NCBI RefSeq assembly: GCF_002564025.1
Contig: NZ_PDJH01000001.1
Coordinates: 2,542,001 to 2,606,000, forward strand
Origin: Flavimobilis soli
Lineage (GTDB): Bacteria > Actinomycetota > Actinomycetes > Actinomycetales > Cellulomonadaceae
Direction: 5' to 3'
DNA length: 64,000 bases
The notes below the pieces were generated by a model. That model was not told the DNA's origin, did no database searches, and saw nothing but the letters and a program-made list of their open reading frames with translations. Made by a program: the position numbers and the translations under genes. This document shows, piece after piece, positions 44,703 to 56,306 of this stretch; position 1 is the stretch's first letter; each line of letters begins with the position of its first letter.

Positions 44703-45080
44703 GTGAGAAGCGTCCGTCAGTGTTCCCGAACCGCGTGCCTGCGCCCCGCCGTGGCGACGCTGACGTACGTGTACTCCGACTCGACCGCCGTCCTCGGCCC
44801 GCTCGCGACGAACGCGGAGCCCCACAGCTACGACCTGTGCGGCGAGCACGCCGAGCGCCTGACGGCCCCGCGCGGCTGGGAGGTCGTGCGGCTCGAGGCC
44901 GAGTTCGTCGAGGCGGGGCCTTCGCCCGACGACCTGCTCGCGCTCGCTGACGCCGTCCGCGAGGCCGGCCGTTCCACACCCCCGTCGCCGCGCGGCCGGC
45001 ACGCCGCGCTGCCCGAGCCGGTCCAGGTCGGCGAGGTCGCCCGCAAGGGGCACCTGCGCGTCCTGCGCGGAGAAGGCTGA
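44703..45080 (+). CDS. DUF3499 family protein
   Basis: A 125-residue protein of the actinobacterial DUF3499 family. Cys7 and Cys12 (QCSRTACLRP) and a CGEH motif (YDLCGEHAERL) form a probable zinc site; TYVYSDSTAVLGPLA and GWEVVRL are family-typical. Function unknown. GTG start with a leaderless -10. It precedes a zinc-ribbon protein by 16 nt and the phosphomannomutase-like gene. Confidence 0.88.
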   Translation: MRSVRQCSRTACLRPAVATLTYVYSDSTAVLGPLATNAEPHSYDLCGEHAERLTAPRGWEVVRLEAEFVEAGPSPDDLLALADAVREAGRSTPPSPRGRHAALPEPVQVGEVARKGHLRVLRGEG

Positions 45081-45096
45081 GCAGGGCGGGAGGACC

Positions 45097-45423
45097 ATGG
45101 CGCGCGGCACACCGGAACGACGGCCTGCCACGAGCGGGCCTGCCACGCCCGCGAGCGCCGCGCGCGGTCGTCGGCGCTCCACCAGGACCCCGGACGCCAC
45201 GCCGTTGGGCTCGCTGAGCCAGGCGGCACCCGTCCCCGCCGGGACGAAGGGCTGCACGTCGTGCGGCTCGCGCGACCTGACCCGCGTCTCGCTCCGCCTC
45301 ACGGACGGCACCGAGGTCGTGTTCGTGTCCTGCCACGACTGCGAGTCGCGCGGCTGGGTCGACACCGAGGGAGACCCGGTCCCCGACGAGTTCGTCCACG
45401 CGCGCTCGGGCCGCAAGTCCTGA
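45097..45423 (+). CDS. small zinc-ribbon protein
   Basis: A 108-residue protein. The first 48 residues are Arg/Pro/Thr-rich and probably disordered; the C-terminal half has CTSCGSRDL and CHDCESRGW, a C-x2-C...C-x2-C zinc ribbon. Such small ribbons occur in transcription- or translation-related proteins, but no function can be assigned. GGGAGG precedes the ATG by 4 nt. It follows the DUF3499 gene in the same unit. Confidence 0.75.
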   Translation: MARGTPERRPATSGPATPASAARGRRRSTRTPDATPLGSLSQAAPVPAGTKGCTSCGSRDLTRVSLRLTDGTEVVFVSCHDCESRGWVDTEGDPVPDEFVHARSGRKS

Positions 45424-45460
45424 ACGTCAGCCGCCCGACCGTGACGCGCCCCGCTGCGGC

Positions 45461-45466
45461 TAGGGT
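45461..45466 (+). promoter_or_regulatory. -10 box TAGGGT for leaderless phosphohexomutase gene
   Basis: TAGGGT lies 6 nt before the GTG at 45473. Confidence 0.55.
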
Positions 45467-45472
45467 TGTCGG

Positions 45473-46927
45473 GTGAGCAGCGCGCCCAGAGACCTCGCCT
45501 CCGTCGTCACCGCGTACGACGTCCGCGGCCACGTACCCGGACAGCTCGACGCCTCCGTCGCCGCCGCGCTCGGCGCGGCGTTCGCCCAGACCGTCGTCCT
45601 CCCCGAGGCCCCTGCAGGCGAGAAGCCGCGCGTCGTCGTCGGGCACGACATGCGTCGCTCGGGCCCCGAGCTCGCCGACGCGTACGCGGCGGCGCTCACG
45701 GCGGCAGGGATCGACGTCGAGATCATCGGCCCGTGCTCGACGGACATGCTGTATCACGCGTCCGGCGTGCAGGGCGTCCCCGGCACGATGGTCACCGCGA
45801 GCCGGGAAGCCCTCGACCTCAACGGCTTCAAGCTGTGCCGCGCGGGCGCACGTCCCGTCGGCAAGGGGAGCGGGCTCGAGGAGGTCCAGGCAGCCGCCGA
45901 GGCCGTGCTCGCCGGCGCCCCCGCGCCGGCAGCAGACCTCCCGGGCGCGGTCACGCGGGGCAGCAACCTCGCTGCGTACGCGACCTTCCTGCGTGAGCTC
46001 GTCGACCTCGAGCACGTGCGGCCGCTGCGGGTCGTCGTCGACGCCGGGCACGGCATGGCAGGCCTGACGGTCCCGGCCGTGCTCGGTCGCGCCGCCGACC
46101 TGCCGCGGCTGCCGATCAAGGTGCTGCCGCTGCGCCTCGAGCACGACGGCGACCCCGCCCGCCCCGTGAACGACCCGTCCGGCGAGGGTGGTCTCGCCGC
46201 GCTGAGCGACGAGGTCGTCGCGGAGGGCGCCGACGTCGGCCTCGCGTTCGACGCCGACGCGGACCGCGTGATCGTCGTCGACGAGAACGGCGTCCCCGTG
46301 AGCGCGTCCGCGCTGACCGCTCTCATCGGGCTGCGGCTCGTCGCGCGCGAGAGCACCGGGCGCCGGGCGGCGACCGTCATCCACGACCTCGTGACCTCGC
46401 GCGTCGTCCCCGACCTCGTGTCCGCCACGGGCGCGACCGCCGTCCGCACGCGCGTCGGCCACTCGTACGTCAAGGCCGAGATGGCCGCCCACGACGCGGT
46501 GTTCGGCGGGGAGCACTCCGCGCACTACTACTTCCGCGACTTCTTCTTCGCCGACACGGGCATGCTCGCCGCCCTGCACGTGCTCGCCGCGCTCGGCAGC
46601 CAGCCGCACCCGATGTCCGCGCTCGCCGAGATGTACGAGCCGTACAGCGCCGACGCGACCGACCTGCCGATGACGCCCGAGGAGATGGCGCGGGCGACCG
46701 AGCGCGTCGTCGAGGCGTACGTGCACCAGCGCGGCGCAGGCGACGTCGAGGTCGACGAGCTCGACGGCCTCACCGTCTCCCACTGGGGCTCGATGCCGCA
46801 GTGGTGGTTCAACCTCAGGCCTGCGAACACCGAGCCCGTGCTCCGGTTCGTGGTCGAGGCGGCCGACGAGGACATGCTGACCAAGGTGCGCGACGACGTG
46901 CTGACGCTCCTGCGCGCGCAGGACTGA
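45473..46927 (+). CDS. phosphomannomutase/phosphoglucomutase-like protein, altered active-site loop
   Basis: A 484-residue four-domain alpha-D-phosphohexomutase fold. YDVRGHVP near the N-terminus, sugar-binding GGEHSAHYYFRDFFFADTGM and phosphate-binding RPANTEPVLRFVVEA are conserved. Two sites differ: the phosphoserine loop is TASREALDLNGFK (Ser110) where the family has TASHNP, and the metal loop is DADADR (260-265) instead of DGDADR. The three metal Asp and the Ser remain. It sits where pmmA/manB lies in mycobacteria, so mannose-1-phosphate synthesis is the default guess, but activity may be changed. Confidence 0.85.
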   Translation: MSSAPRDLASVVTAYDVRGHVPGQLDASVAAALGAAFAQTVVLPEAPAGEKPRVVVGHDMRRSGPELADAYAAALTAAGIDVEIIGPCSTDMLYHASGVQGVPGTMVTASREALDLNGFKLCRAGARPVGKGSGLEEVQAAAEAVLAGAPAPAADLPGAVTRGSNLAAYATFLRELVDLEHVRPLRVVVDAGHGMAGLTVPAVLGRAADLPRLPIKVLPLRLEHDGDPARPVNDPSGEGGLAALSDEVVAEGADVGLAFDADADRVIVVDENGVPVSASALTALIGLRLVARESTGRRAATVIHDLVTSRVVPDLVSATGATAVRTRVGHSYVKAEMAAHDAVFGGEHSAHYYFRDFFFADTGMLAALHVLAALGSQPHPMSALAEMYEPYSADATDLPMTPEEMARATERVVEAYVHQRGAGDVEVDELDGLTVSHWGSMPQWWFNLRPANTEPVLRFVVEAADEDMLTKVRDDVLTLLRAQD

Positions 46928-46938
46928 CCGGAGGAACC

Positions 46939-47148
46939 ATGAACCAGCCCAACACCCCCGCACCGCTCTCCGTCGAGCCCTGGGTGCGCGACATCCTTCG
47001 CTGCCCCGTCACCGGCGCGACGCTCGTCGACGGCGTCGGACCGGGCGGCGAGCCCGAGCTGCACTCGACGGACCCCGAGCGGCCGCTCGCCTACCCCGTG
47101 CGCGATGGCATCCCGGTCCTGCTCGAGGACGACGCCCGCCCGCTGTGA
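46939..47148 (+). CDS. Trm112-like protein
   Basis: A 69-residue protein with the Trm112p-like pattern DILRCPVTGATL and AYPVRDGIPVLLEDDARPL. Bacterial members usually have CP near the N-terminus and this final IPVLL motif but lack full zinc sites; here a single Cys remains. Function in bacteria is uncertain. GGAGGA lies 4 nt before the ATG, 11 nt after the mutase stop, so it is co-transcribed. Confidence 0.85.
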   Translation: MNQPNTPAPLSVEPWVRDILRCPVTGATLVDGVGPGGEPELHSTDPERPLAYPVRDGIPVLLEDDARPL

Positions 47149-47271
47149 GCCGTACGCCGCCCGCAGGATGCGGGCGGCGGAACCGACGCGCGCGCAGCGT
47201 CATCACAGCCCTACACTGATCCGCGCCCGAGCAGCAGCCGGGCGACCGGAGGAGACAGTCGGGGAGGCGCC

Positions 47272-48195
47272 GTGGCGCACGGTGGAGGAAACAAGGCGAT
47301 CCTGGCGGCGCTGGCCGCCAACCTGGGGATCGCCGTGACGAAGTTCGTGGCGTACCTGCTCACGCACTCGTCGTCGATGCTCGCCGAGTCCGTGCACTCG
47401 CTCGCCGACTCGGGCAACCAGCTGCTCCTCCTCGTGGGCGGCAAGCGCGCCCGCCGCGAGGCGACCCCTGAGCACCCCTTCGGTTACGGTCGGGCTCGCT
47501 ACCTGTACGCCTTCCTCGTCTCGATCATCCTGTTCTCGCTCGGCGGCCTGTTCGCTCTCTACGAGGCGTACCACAAGTGGCACGACCCGCACCCGATCGA
47601 GTCGTGGCACTGGGTGCCGGTCGTCGTCCTCGTCGCGGCGATCGCCATGGAGGGCTTCTCCTTCCGGACGGCCGTCCACGAGGCCGACCCGCTGCGCGGC
47701 TCGCGCTCGTGGTGGCAGTTCATCCGCACCGCGAAGGCGCCCGAGCTGCCGGTCGTCCTTCTCGAGGACTTCGGTGCGCTCGTCGGCCTCGTCCTCGCGC
47801 TCGGCGGCGTCAGCATGACCCTCGTGACGGGCAACGGGCTGTGGGACGCCGCAGGCACCGCGTCCATCGGGGTGCTGCTCATCGTCATCGCGGTCGTGCT
47901 CGCCCTCGAGATCAAGTCGCTCCTGATCGGCGAGGCTGCCTCGCCCGAGCACGTCGCCTCGGTGCGCACGGCGCTCGTCGGCGAGGGGGTCGTGTCGGTC
48001 ATCCACCTGCGCACGATGCACCTCGGCCCGGAGGAGATCCTCGTGGCCGCGAAGATCGAGGTCGACGCCGCCGAGACGGCGGCTGAGGTCGCACAGGCGA
48101 TCGACGCCGCCGAGATCCGTGTCCGGCACGCGCTGCCCGGGATCGAGGCGACGATCTATCTGGAGCCTGACCTGCGCAGGTCCGTCGGAGTGTGA
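47272..48195 (+). CDS. cation diffusion facilitator family transporter
   Basis: A 307-residue CDF protein. N-terminal helices with LAESVHSLADSGNQLLLLVG carry the HxxxD metal motif of the family; HPFGYGRARYLYAF is the conserved cytoplasmic loop; a second site LEDFGALVG lies in helix 5 region. A C-terminal cytoplasmic domain (from about 220) ends with ATIYLEPD. Members export Zn, Fe, Mn or Co in exchange for protons. GTG start with GGGGAGG 5 nt upstream; TACACT at 47212-47217 may be the -10. Metal unknown. Confidence 0.92.
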   Translation: MAHGGGNKAILAALAANLGIAVTKFVAYLLTHSSSMLAESVHSLADSGNQLLLLVGGKRARREATPEHPFGYGRARYLYAFLVSIILFSLGGLFALYEAYHKWHDPHPIESWHWVPVVVLVAAIAMEGFSFRTAVHEADPLRGSRSWWQFIRTAKAPELPVVLLEDFGALVGLVLALGGVSMTLVTGNGLWDAAGTASIGVLLIVIAVVLALEIKSLLIGEAASPEHVASVRTALVGEGVVSVIHLRTMHLGPEEILVAAKIEVDAAETAAEVAQAIDAAEIRVRHALPGIEATIYLEPDLRRSVGV

Positions 48196-48310
48196 CGGCG
48201 ACGCCGGATCTCGCGTTGCCGATGCCCGCCCGGCGGCTCATGGTGGAGGCATGGCCTTCTCCCCGCGCCCGAGCGCTCCACCCGTCGGTCCACCGGTCGA
48301 TGGGGCTTGC

Positions 48311-49600
48311 ATGGAAGCCCTCGCACAGCCTCGCAACCTGACCGCCCGACGTCGTGCACGGAGGCTCGGCGCCCTGGGGGTCGCCGCCGTCATGGCGGTC
48401 GGCACGCTCGCCGTCGCGCCCTCCGCGAGCGCGGCGCCGGCCGCCGTCGCGACCGCGGCGCCGACCGTGCTCGCGGCACGCGCCGCGTCGACCGTCACCC
48501 TCTCGGTGAGCCACGGCAAGGTCCGCAAGAACGAGGCGGTCTGGGTCGCGGGCAAGGTCAAGGTCGGCGGCAAGGTCGCGGCGAAGCGCAAGGTCACCAT
48601 CCAGACGCGCAAGCCTGGCGGCACCTGGACCTCCGTCGGGGAGGTCCGGACCAAGGGGAACGGGAAGTTCTCGACGTCGCTGCGCGTCACGAGCAAGGTC
48701 GAGGTCCGGGCACGCGTCGGCGCGACGACCAGCGGGGCAGCGGCTGCGAGCGCGGCGCGGACCGTCGCGACGACCTCAGGCGACCGCACCCTCGCGAACC
48801 GGAAGGCCTCGCTCGCTGCCCGGGCGGGCGCGTACAAGGGCAAGGCCGTCACGCTCACCAAGAAGCAGCGCAGCGCGACCCGCCTCGACGGTCTGGCCGC
48901 CGCCCGGTACCGGTCGGTCGCGAAGGGCCTGCTCGTCGAGACCACGACCCGCAGCAAGGGCAAGAAGACGGTCCGCACGTGGCTCGTGAGCGGCAAGATC
49001 CTCAAGGCGTACAAGGCCGCCGGCGGTCCGAAGGGTACGTATGGCGTGCCCGTCGGCGACGCCCGGTGCGGTCTGCCGGCGGACGGTTGCGTCCAGCGGT
49101 TCTCGCGCGGTGTCCTCTACTCGTCGTCGGCCAAGGCGAAGGCGACGGGCACGAGAACCCTCGGGGCGCGTGGCGAGGTGTTCGCTGCGGCTCGCTCTCA
49201 GCTCGGCTACAAGAAGCGCACCCCGAACCCCGAGGTCCAGTCGACCAAGTTCAACAGGTGGATGGGCTCCTCGAAGCCGTGGTGCTCGTTCTTCGTGTCG
49301 TGGTCGTTCGCCGCGAGCGGTCACCGGAGCTCCGTCCCCCAGGAGAAGAGCTTCGCGAAGTTCCGCGCCGAGGTGCGCCGCACGATGAAGACCGGCAAGA
49401 GCCCCAAGGTCGGCGCCCTCGCCTTCCTCGACACGCGCCCGCCCGTCGGTGACAACCACGTGGCGATCGTGGTCGCCCGGTCCGGCAAGAACATCACGAT
49501 CGTCGAGGGCAACATGGGCTCCGGCTGGGGCAACCGCGGCGTGATCACGCGGACGATCCCGGCGCGCAGCGCCGTCTTCTACGCCTACCCGAACTACTGA
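48311..49600 (+). CDS. secreted CHAP-domain cell-wall hydrolase, first of a tandem pair
   Basis: A 429-residue secreted protein. Signal peptide: RRARR, hydrophobic LGALGVAAVMAVGTLAV and cleavage after SASA. An Ig-like domain follows (about 55-140), then a Lys/Arg-rich region and an LGFP-like repeat (GGPKGTYGVPVG to RFSRGVLYSS). The C-terminal 130 residues are a CHAP-like domain with Cys in PWCSFFVSW and His in NHVAIVV. Likely a peptidoglycan amidase or endopeptidase. The ATG at 48311 fits the signal peptide; ATG 48251 is possible. The next gene is its paralogue. Confidence 0.82.
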   Translation: MEALAQPRNLTARRRARRLGALGVAAVMAVGTLAVAPSASAAPAAVATAAPTVLAARAASTVTLSVSHGKVRKNEAVWVAGKVKVGGKVAAKRKVTIQTRKPGGTWTSVGEVRTKGNGKFSTSLRVTSKVEVRARVGATTSGAAAASAARTVATTSGDRTLANRKASLAARAGAYKGKAVTLTKKQRSATRLDGLAAARYRSVAKGLLVETTTRSKGKKTVRTWLVSGKILKAYKAAGGPKGTYGVPVGDARCGLPADGCVQRFSRGVLYSSSAKAKATGTRTLGARGEVFAAARSQLGYKKRTPNPEVQSTKFNRWMGSSKPWCSFFVSWSFAASGHRSSVPQEKSFAKFRAEVRRTMKTGKSPKVGALAFLDTRPPVGDNHVAIVVARSGKNITIVEGNMGSGWGNRGVITRTIPARSAVFYAYPNY

Positions 49601-49638
49601 GCCAGCCACCCGCTCGACCGAGACACGATTGCGAGACC

Positions 49639-50937
49639 ATGCTGACCCTGAGGACCCGAGCCCGTCAGGCCCTGCTCGCCGCTGCGTGCACCGTCGCCGT
49701 CGCCGCCCCTGCCTCCGCCGCACCGCAGCCTGCGGCCCCCACGGCCGTCGCCTCGACCGTCACGACCGTCGTCTCCTCGCTCGCGACGGCACAGGCGGTC
49801 CCCGCGGCCCCGCTCGCCGCCAAGAAGGCGACGAAGGTGACCTTCAACGTGAGCGACACCAAGGTGCGCAAGGGTGAACGGATCTGGTTCGCCGGGCGTG
49901 TGACAGCATCCCCGAAGTCGGGGCGCAAGGTCGTGATCGAGCGGCGCAAGGCGGGCGGCTCCTGGAAGTCGTACACGACCACGAAGACGCGCTCCAACGG
50001 CAAGTTCAGGGGCACCGTCCGGCCGACGGCGGTCTACGAGTACCGCGCACGCGTGACGGCGAAGGGAGCCTCGCCAGCCGCGACCAGCGCCACCCGCAAG
50101 GTCGCCTTCAGCACGGGTAAGCGCAACCTGACCCAGCGCGCACAGATGATCGGGTCAGCCCGCCTCGGCAAGGCGACGACGAAGGTGAAGGTCCTCTCGG
50201 CGAAGCAGCGCAAGGCGACCAAGGTCAAGGGCGCGACGACGATCAAGCACCAGCGGTTCGCCAAGGGCCTCCTCGTGTCCGTCACGAAGAGCGGCTCCAC
50301 CAGGACCTGGCTCGTGACGGGCAAGATCCTCAAGAAGTACCTCGCCGCCGGCGGTCCCACGGGCAAGCTCGGTGTCCCGGTCGTCGACGCCAAGTGCGGT
50401 CTGATCGAGAGCGGCTGCGTCCAGCGATTCTCCCGCGGCACGATCTACTCGAGCTCCTGGAAGTCGAAGGCGTCGTGGACGCCCGTCACCGGCAGCAAGG
50501 GCGAGGTCATCGCCGCCGCCCGCTCGCAGGTCGGCTTCCGGTACCGCTATGCCACACCCGGCGTCCAGCACACGAAGTACAACTCGTGGATGGGCTCGAC
50601 CCGCGCGTGGTGCAGCTTCTTCCAGTCGTGGGCCTCGGCCGCGTCGGGGAACGGCTCGACGATCCCCAAGGCCAACAGCTTCCAGAAGTTCCGGTCCCAG
50701 GTCGGCAAGACGATGAAGACCGGCAAGACGCCGAAGGTCGGCGCGCTCGTGTTCTTCAACACCGTCCCGCCGGCGGGCACGCCGACGCACGTCGGGCTCG
50801 TCATCTCCGTCTCCGCCAGCACGATCACCGTCGTCGACGGGAACACCGTCGGGCCGCTGCCCGCGGGGTACCGTGGCGTCCTCGAGCGGACGTGGCCGCG
50901 CAGCCGCGCGCTGTACTACGCGTACCCGTCCTACTGA
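49639..50937 (+). CDS. secreted CHAP-domain cell-wall hydrolase, second of a tandem pair
   Basis: A 432-residue paralogue of the 48311 gene. Signal peptide with hydrophobic ALLAAACTVAVAAPASA; Ig-like domain (about 65-145); LGFP-like unit GGPTGKLGVPVVDAKCGL to RFSRGTIYSSS; CHAP domain with Cys in AWCSFFQSW and His in THVGLVI, ending ALYYAYPSY. Conservation is high in the CHAP and LGFP parts and low in the linker. It starts 38 nt after the first copy and overlaps the convergent acyltransferase by 7 nt at the stops. Confidence 0.83.
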   Translation: MLTLRTRARQALLAAACTVAVAAPASAAPQPAAPTAVASTVTTVVSSLATAQAVPAAPLAAKKATKVTFNVSDTKVRKGERIWFAGRVTASPKSGRKVVIERRKAGGSWKSYTTTKTRSNGKFRGTVRPTAVYEYRARVTAKGASPAATSATRKVAFSTGKRNLTQRAQMIGSARLGKATTKVKVLSAKQRKATKVKGATTIKHQRFAKGLLVSVTKSGSTRTWLVTGKILKKYLAAGGPTGKLGVPVVDAKCGLIESGCVQRFSRGTIYSSSWKSKASWTPVTGSKGEVIAAARSQVGFRYRYATPGVQHTKYNSWMGSTRAWCSFFQSWASAASGNGSTIPKANSFQKFRSQVGKTMKTGKTPKVGALVFFNTVPPAGTPTHVGLVISVSASTITVVDGNTVGPLPAGYRGVLERTWPRSRALYYAYPSY

Positions 50938-51971
50938 CGGGACTCCGGCACGGGCACACGGTCGACGTCCCGCCTCACCAGCAAGCCCGCCAGCGGGGGC
51001 TCGACGAGCCAGCGCGTCAGCCACACCATGGGCCGGGAGGCCAGGACGACGGTGATCGCGATCGAGGCGGCGACGATCGCGGCGGTGTGCCACGGGGTCG
51101 TCCAGGACTCGCCCCAACCGTGGTAGCGCACGCCCCACAGCGGGAACGTGTGCAAGAGATAGACGTACATGGTGCGTTCGCCGATGGCGGTCCATGCGCG
51201 GCGTCCACGGGGCGTCAGGGCGAGGATCGCGGCCGTCCCGGCGGCTCCCATGATGAGGGCGGCGCAGCGGACCGCCATGCCCACGGGAGCGGACAGGTCG
51301 CGCTCCGCGTAGCTGGCGTTGAAGAGGAAGAAGCTGAGCCGCGCCAGGGGTCCCGCGAGACTCACGACCGCCAGACCGCCCGCGAGGACCGCCCATGCCA
51401 TGCCCCTCGCCAGGCGGGTGCGCAAGAAGTCCAGAGCGCCCGGGCGTAGGACCAGGCCCGCGACGAAGAACGGCGCGAACGACAGGAGCCGGGCGATCGT
51501 CAGCTTCGAGTCGAGCGCGACGATCAAGGGAGCGAGGATCGAGATGGCGAGCGTCGTCACGAGCGGGAAACGCAGCGACTGGAAGACGGGGACGAGCAGC
51601 CGCCACATCGCGAGCGCGAGCAGGAACCACAAGGACCACGTCGGCGTCAGCAGGTCGACGCTGAACTCTGCGTCGAGAGTCACCGTTCGCAGCACCCGGT
51701 GGATGATCTGGAAGAGGACGTACGGGAGCAGGAGCGTCGTGACGATCCTCGCGGCCTGGCGCGGCGCGCCTCGATACGTCCGGGCCAGCATCCCGCACAC
51801 GAAGATGAACGCCGGCATGTGGAACGAGTAGATCCACACGGTCACGGCGTGCGCCGTCGTGGAGTCGATCGGCTCGAGTGCGTGCCCGACCACGACGAGC
51901 GTGATGAGGATCGCGCGGACGTTGTCGAGGTAGGGGTCGCGCTGGGGCGGTGTCGGTTCCGGGGAGGTCAC
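50931..51971 (-). CDS. membrane acyltransferase (acyltransferase-3 family)
   Basis: A 346-residue polytopic protein with about ten membrane helices. The N-terminal YLDNVRAILITLVVVGHALEP carries the conserved Arg and His of the family; FHMPAFIFVCGMLAR and YLLHTFPLWG are typical. Members O-acetylate extracellular sugars. GTG at 51971 has TAGCGT 6 nt upstream. It converges on the second CHAP gene and diverges from the galactofuranose operon, so it may decorate one of the glycans made here (inference). Confidence 0.9.
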   Translation of the reverse strand: MTSPEPTPPQRDPYLDNVRAILITLVVVGHALEPIDSTTAHAVTVWIYSFHMPAFIFVCGMLARTYRGAPRQAARIVTTLLLPYVLFQIIHRVLRTVTLDAEFSVDLLTPTWSLWFLLALAMWRLLVPVFQSLRFPLVTTLAISILAPLIVALDSKLTIARLLSFAPFFVAGLVLRPGALDFLRTRLARGMAWAVLAGGLAVVSLAGPLARLSFFLFNASYAERDLSAPVGMAVRCAALIMGAAGTAAILALTPRGRRAWTAIGERTMYVYLLHTFPLWGVRYHGWGESWTTPWHTAAIVAASIAITVVLASRPMVWLTRWLVEPPLAGLLVRRDVDRVPVPESRQ

Positions 51972-51977
51972 GGACCG

Positions 51978-51983
51978 ACGCTA
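51978..51983 (-). promoter_or_regulatory. -10 box TAGCGT for leaderless acyltransferase gene
   Basis: TAGCGT lies 6 nt before the GTG at 51971. Confidence 0.5.
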
Positions 51984-52075
51984 ACAAGGTCCTACCCGTG
52001 CGGCGCGATGGGGGGCGGGGCGTGACGACCTCGTGAAGCGGCCCGGCGGATGGGGCTGGTCGAGGGGTGTGCCGG

Positions 52076-52081
52076 TATCCT
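52076..52081 (+). promoter_or_regulatory. -10 box TATCCT for the galactofuranose operon
   Basis: TATCCT lies 7 nt before the GTG at 52089, favouring that start over ATG 52050. Confidence 0.55.
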
Positions 52082-52088
52082 GCTGACC

Positions 52089-53053
52089 GTGGCTGAATCC
52101 CGAATCACGAGGCCGGAAGGCCGGATCGTCGCGGTGCTCGTCGCCTACAACCGGCGCGACCTGCTGATCGCGGCGCTCGACGCCCTTCAGGCGCAGGACC
52201 GCCCGCTCGACGGGATCCTCGTGATCAACAACGCGTCGACCGACGACACGGAGCAGGTCGCGCAGGACCACCCCGCGAACCCGACGGTCATCACGCTCGA
52301 CCGGAACGAGGGCGGCGCAGGCGGCTTCGCGGCCGGCCTCGCCCACGCGGTCGCCTCGATGGACGCCGACGGCGTGTGGCTCATGGACGACGACACGATC
52401 CCGACGCCGAGCGCGCTGCGCGAGCTGCTCGCCGCGTGGCGCGACCACGACGGCCCCGTCGACGTCGCAGGCAGCCGCGTCGTATGGACGGACGGCCGCG
52501 ACCACCCCATGAACACCCCGCGCCCGCGCCCGCGCGCCTCGGCGCGGCAGCGCGCCGCAGCCCGCGCGGTCGGCGCGGTCCCCGTGCGGTCGACGTCGTT
52601 CGTCTCGATGCTCGTGAGCGCCGACGCCGTCCGGACGCACGGTCTGCCCGTCGCCGACTACTTCATCTGGAACGACGACTTCGAGTACTCGTGCCGGATC
52701 CTCAAGGACGGGACGGGCCTGCACGTGCCCGCGAGCGTCGTCGAGCACCGCACCAAGACCTTCGGCGCGACCGACGCCGACCCGGGCGCGCGCTTCTACT
52801 TCGAGGTCCGCAACAAGATCTGGATGCTCACGCGGTCGACCGCGCTCACAGGCCCGGAGCGCGTCCTCTACACGGGCGCGACCCTGCGTCGCTGGTACCG
52901 GACGTTCCGCGGTTCGCAGGACCGCGCGACCCTCTGGGACGCGGCGCGCCGCGGCCTGCTCGACGGCGTGCGCCGCCGCCCGCGCGACACCACGACGGTC
53001 ATGGCTGGGCTGAGCGTCACGGACGACGTGCGCGCCCTCGACCGGTCGGCGCG

Positions 53054-53057
<4 letters not shown>
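52089..53057 (+). CDS. GT2 glycosyltransferase, GlfT-like
   Basis: A 322-residue GT-A enzyme: VAVLVAYNRRDLLIAALDAL, INNASTDDTEQ, RNEGGAGGFAAGLAHAV, metal motif WLMDDDTIPTP and the catalytic-region FIWNDDFEYSCR. The GGAGGF and WNDD elements recall galactofuranosyltransferases (GlfT1/GlfT2, WbbL-like rhamnosyltransferases share part). UDP-galactopyranose mutase two genes downstream supports a Galf donor. Overlaps the next GT2 gene by 4 nt. GTG start chosen from the leaderless promoter. Confidence 0.87.

Positions 53058-56302
<3,245 letters not shown>

Positions 56303-56306
<4 letters not shown>

Noticed and set aside
48196..48310. Possible c-di-AMP riboswitch before the CHAP gene
   Set aside because: Such riboswitches often precede actinobacterial wall hydrolases, but the conserved core elements were not recognised in this 115-nt gap.
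52050..52088. Upstream ATG start of the GlfT-like gene
   Set aside because: The extra 13 residues lie before the GT fold, have no good ribosome-binding site and cover the predicted -10 box.
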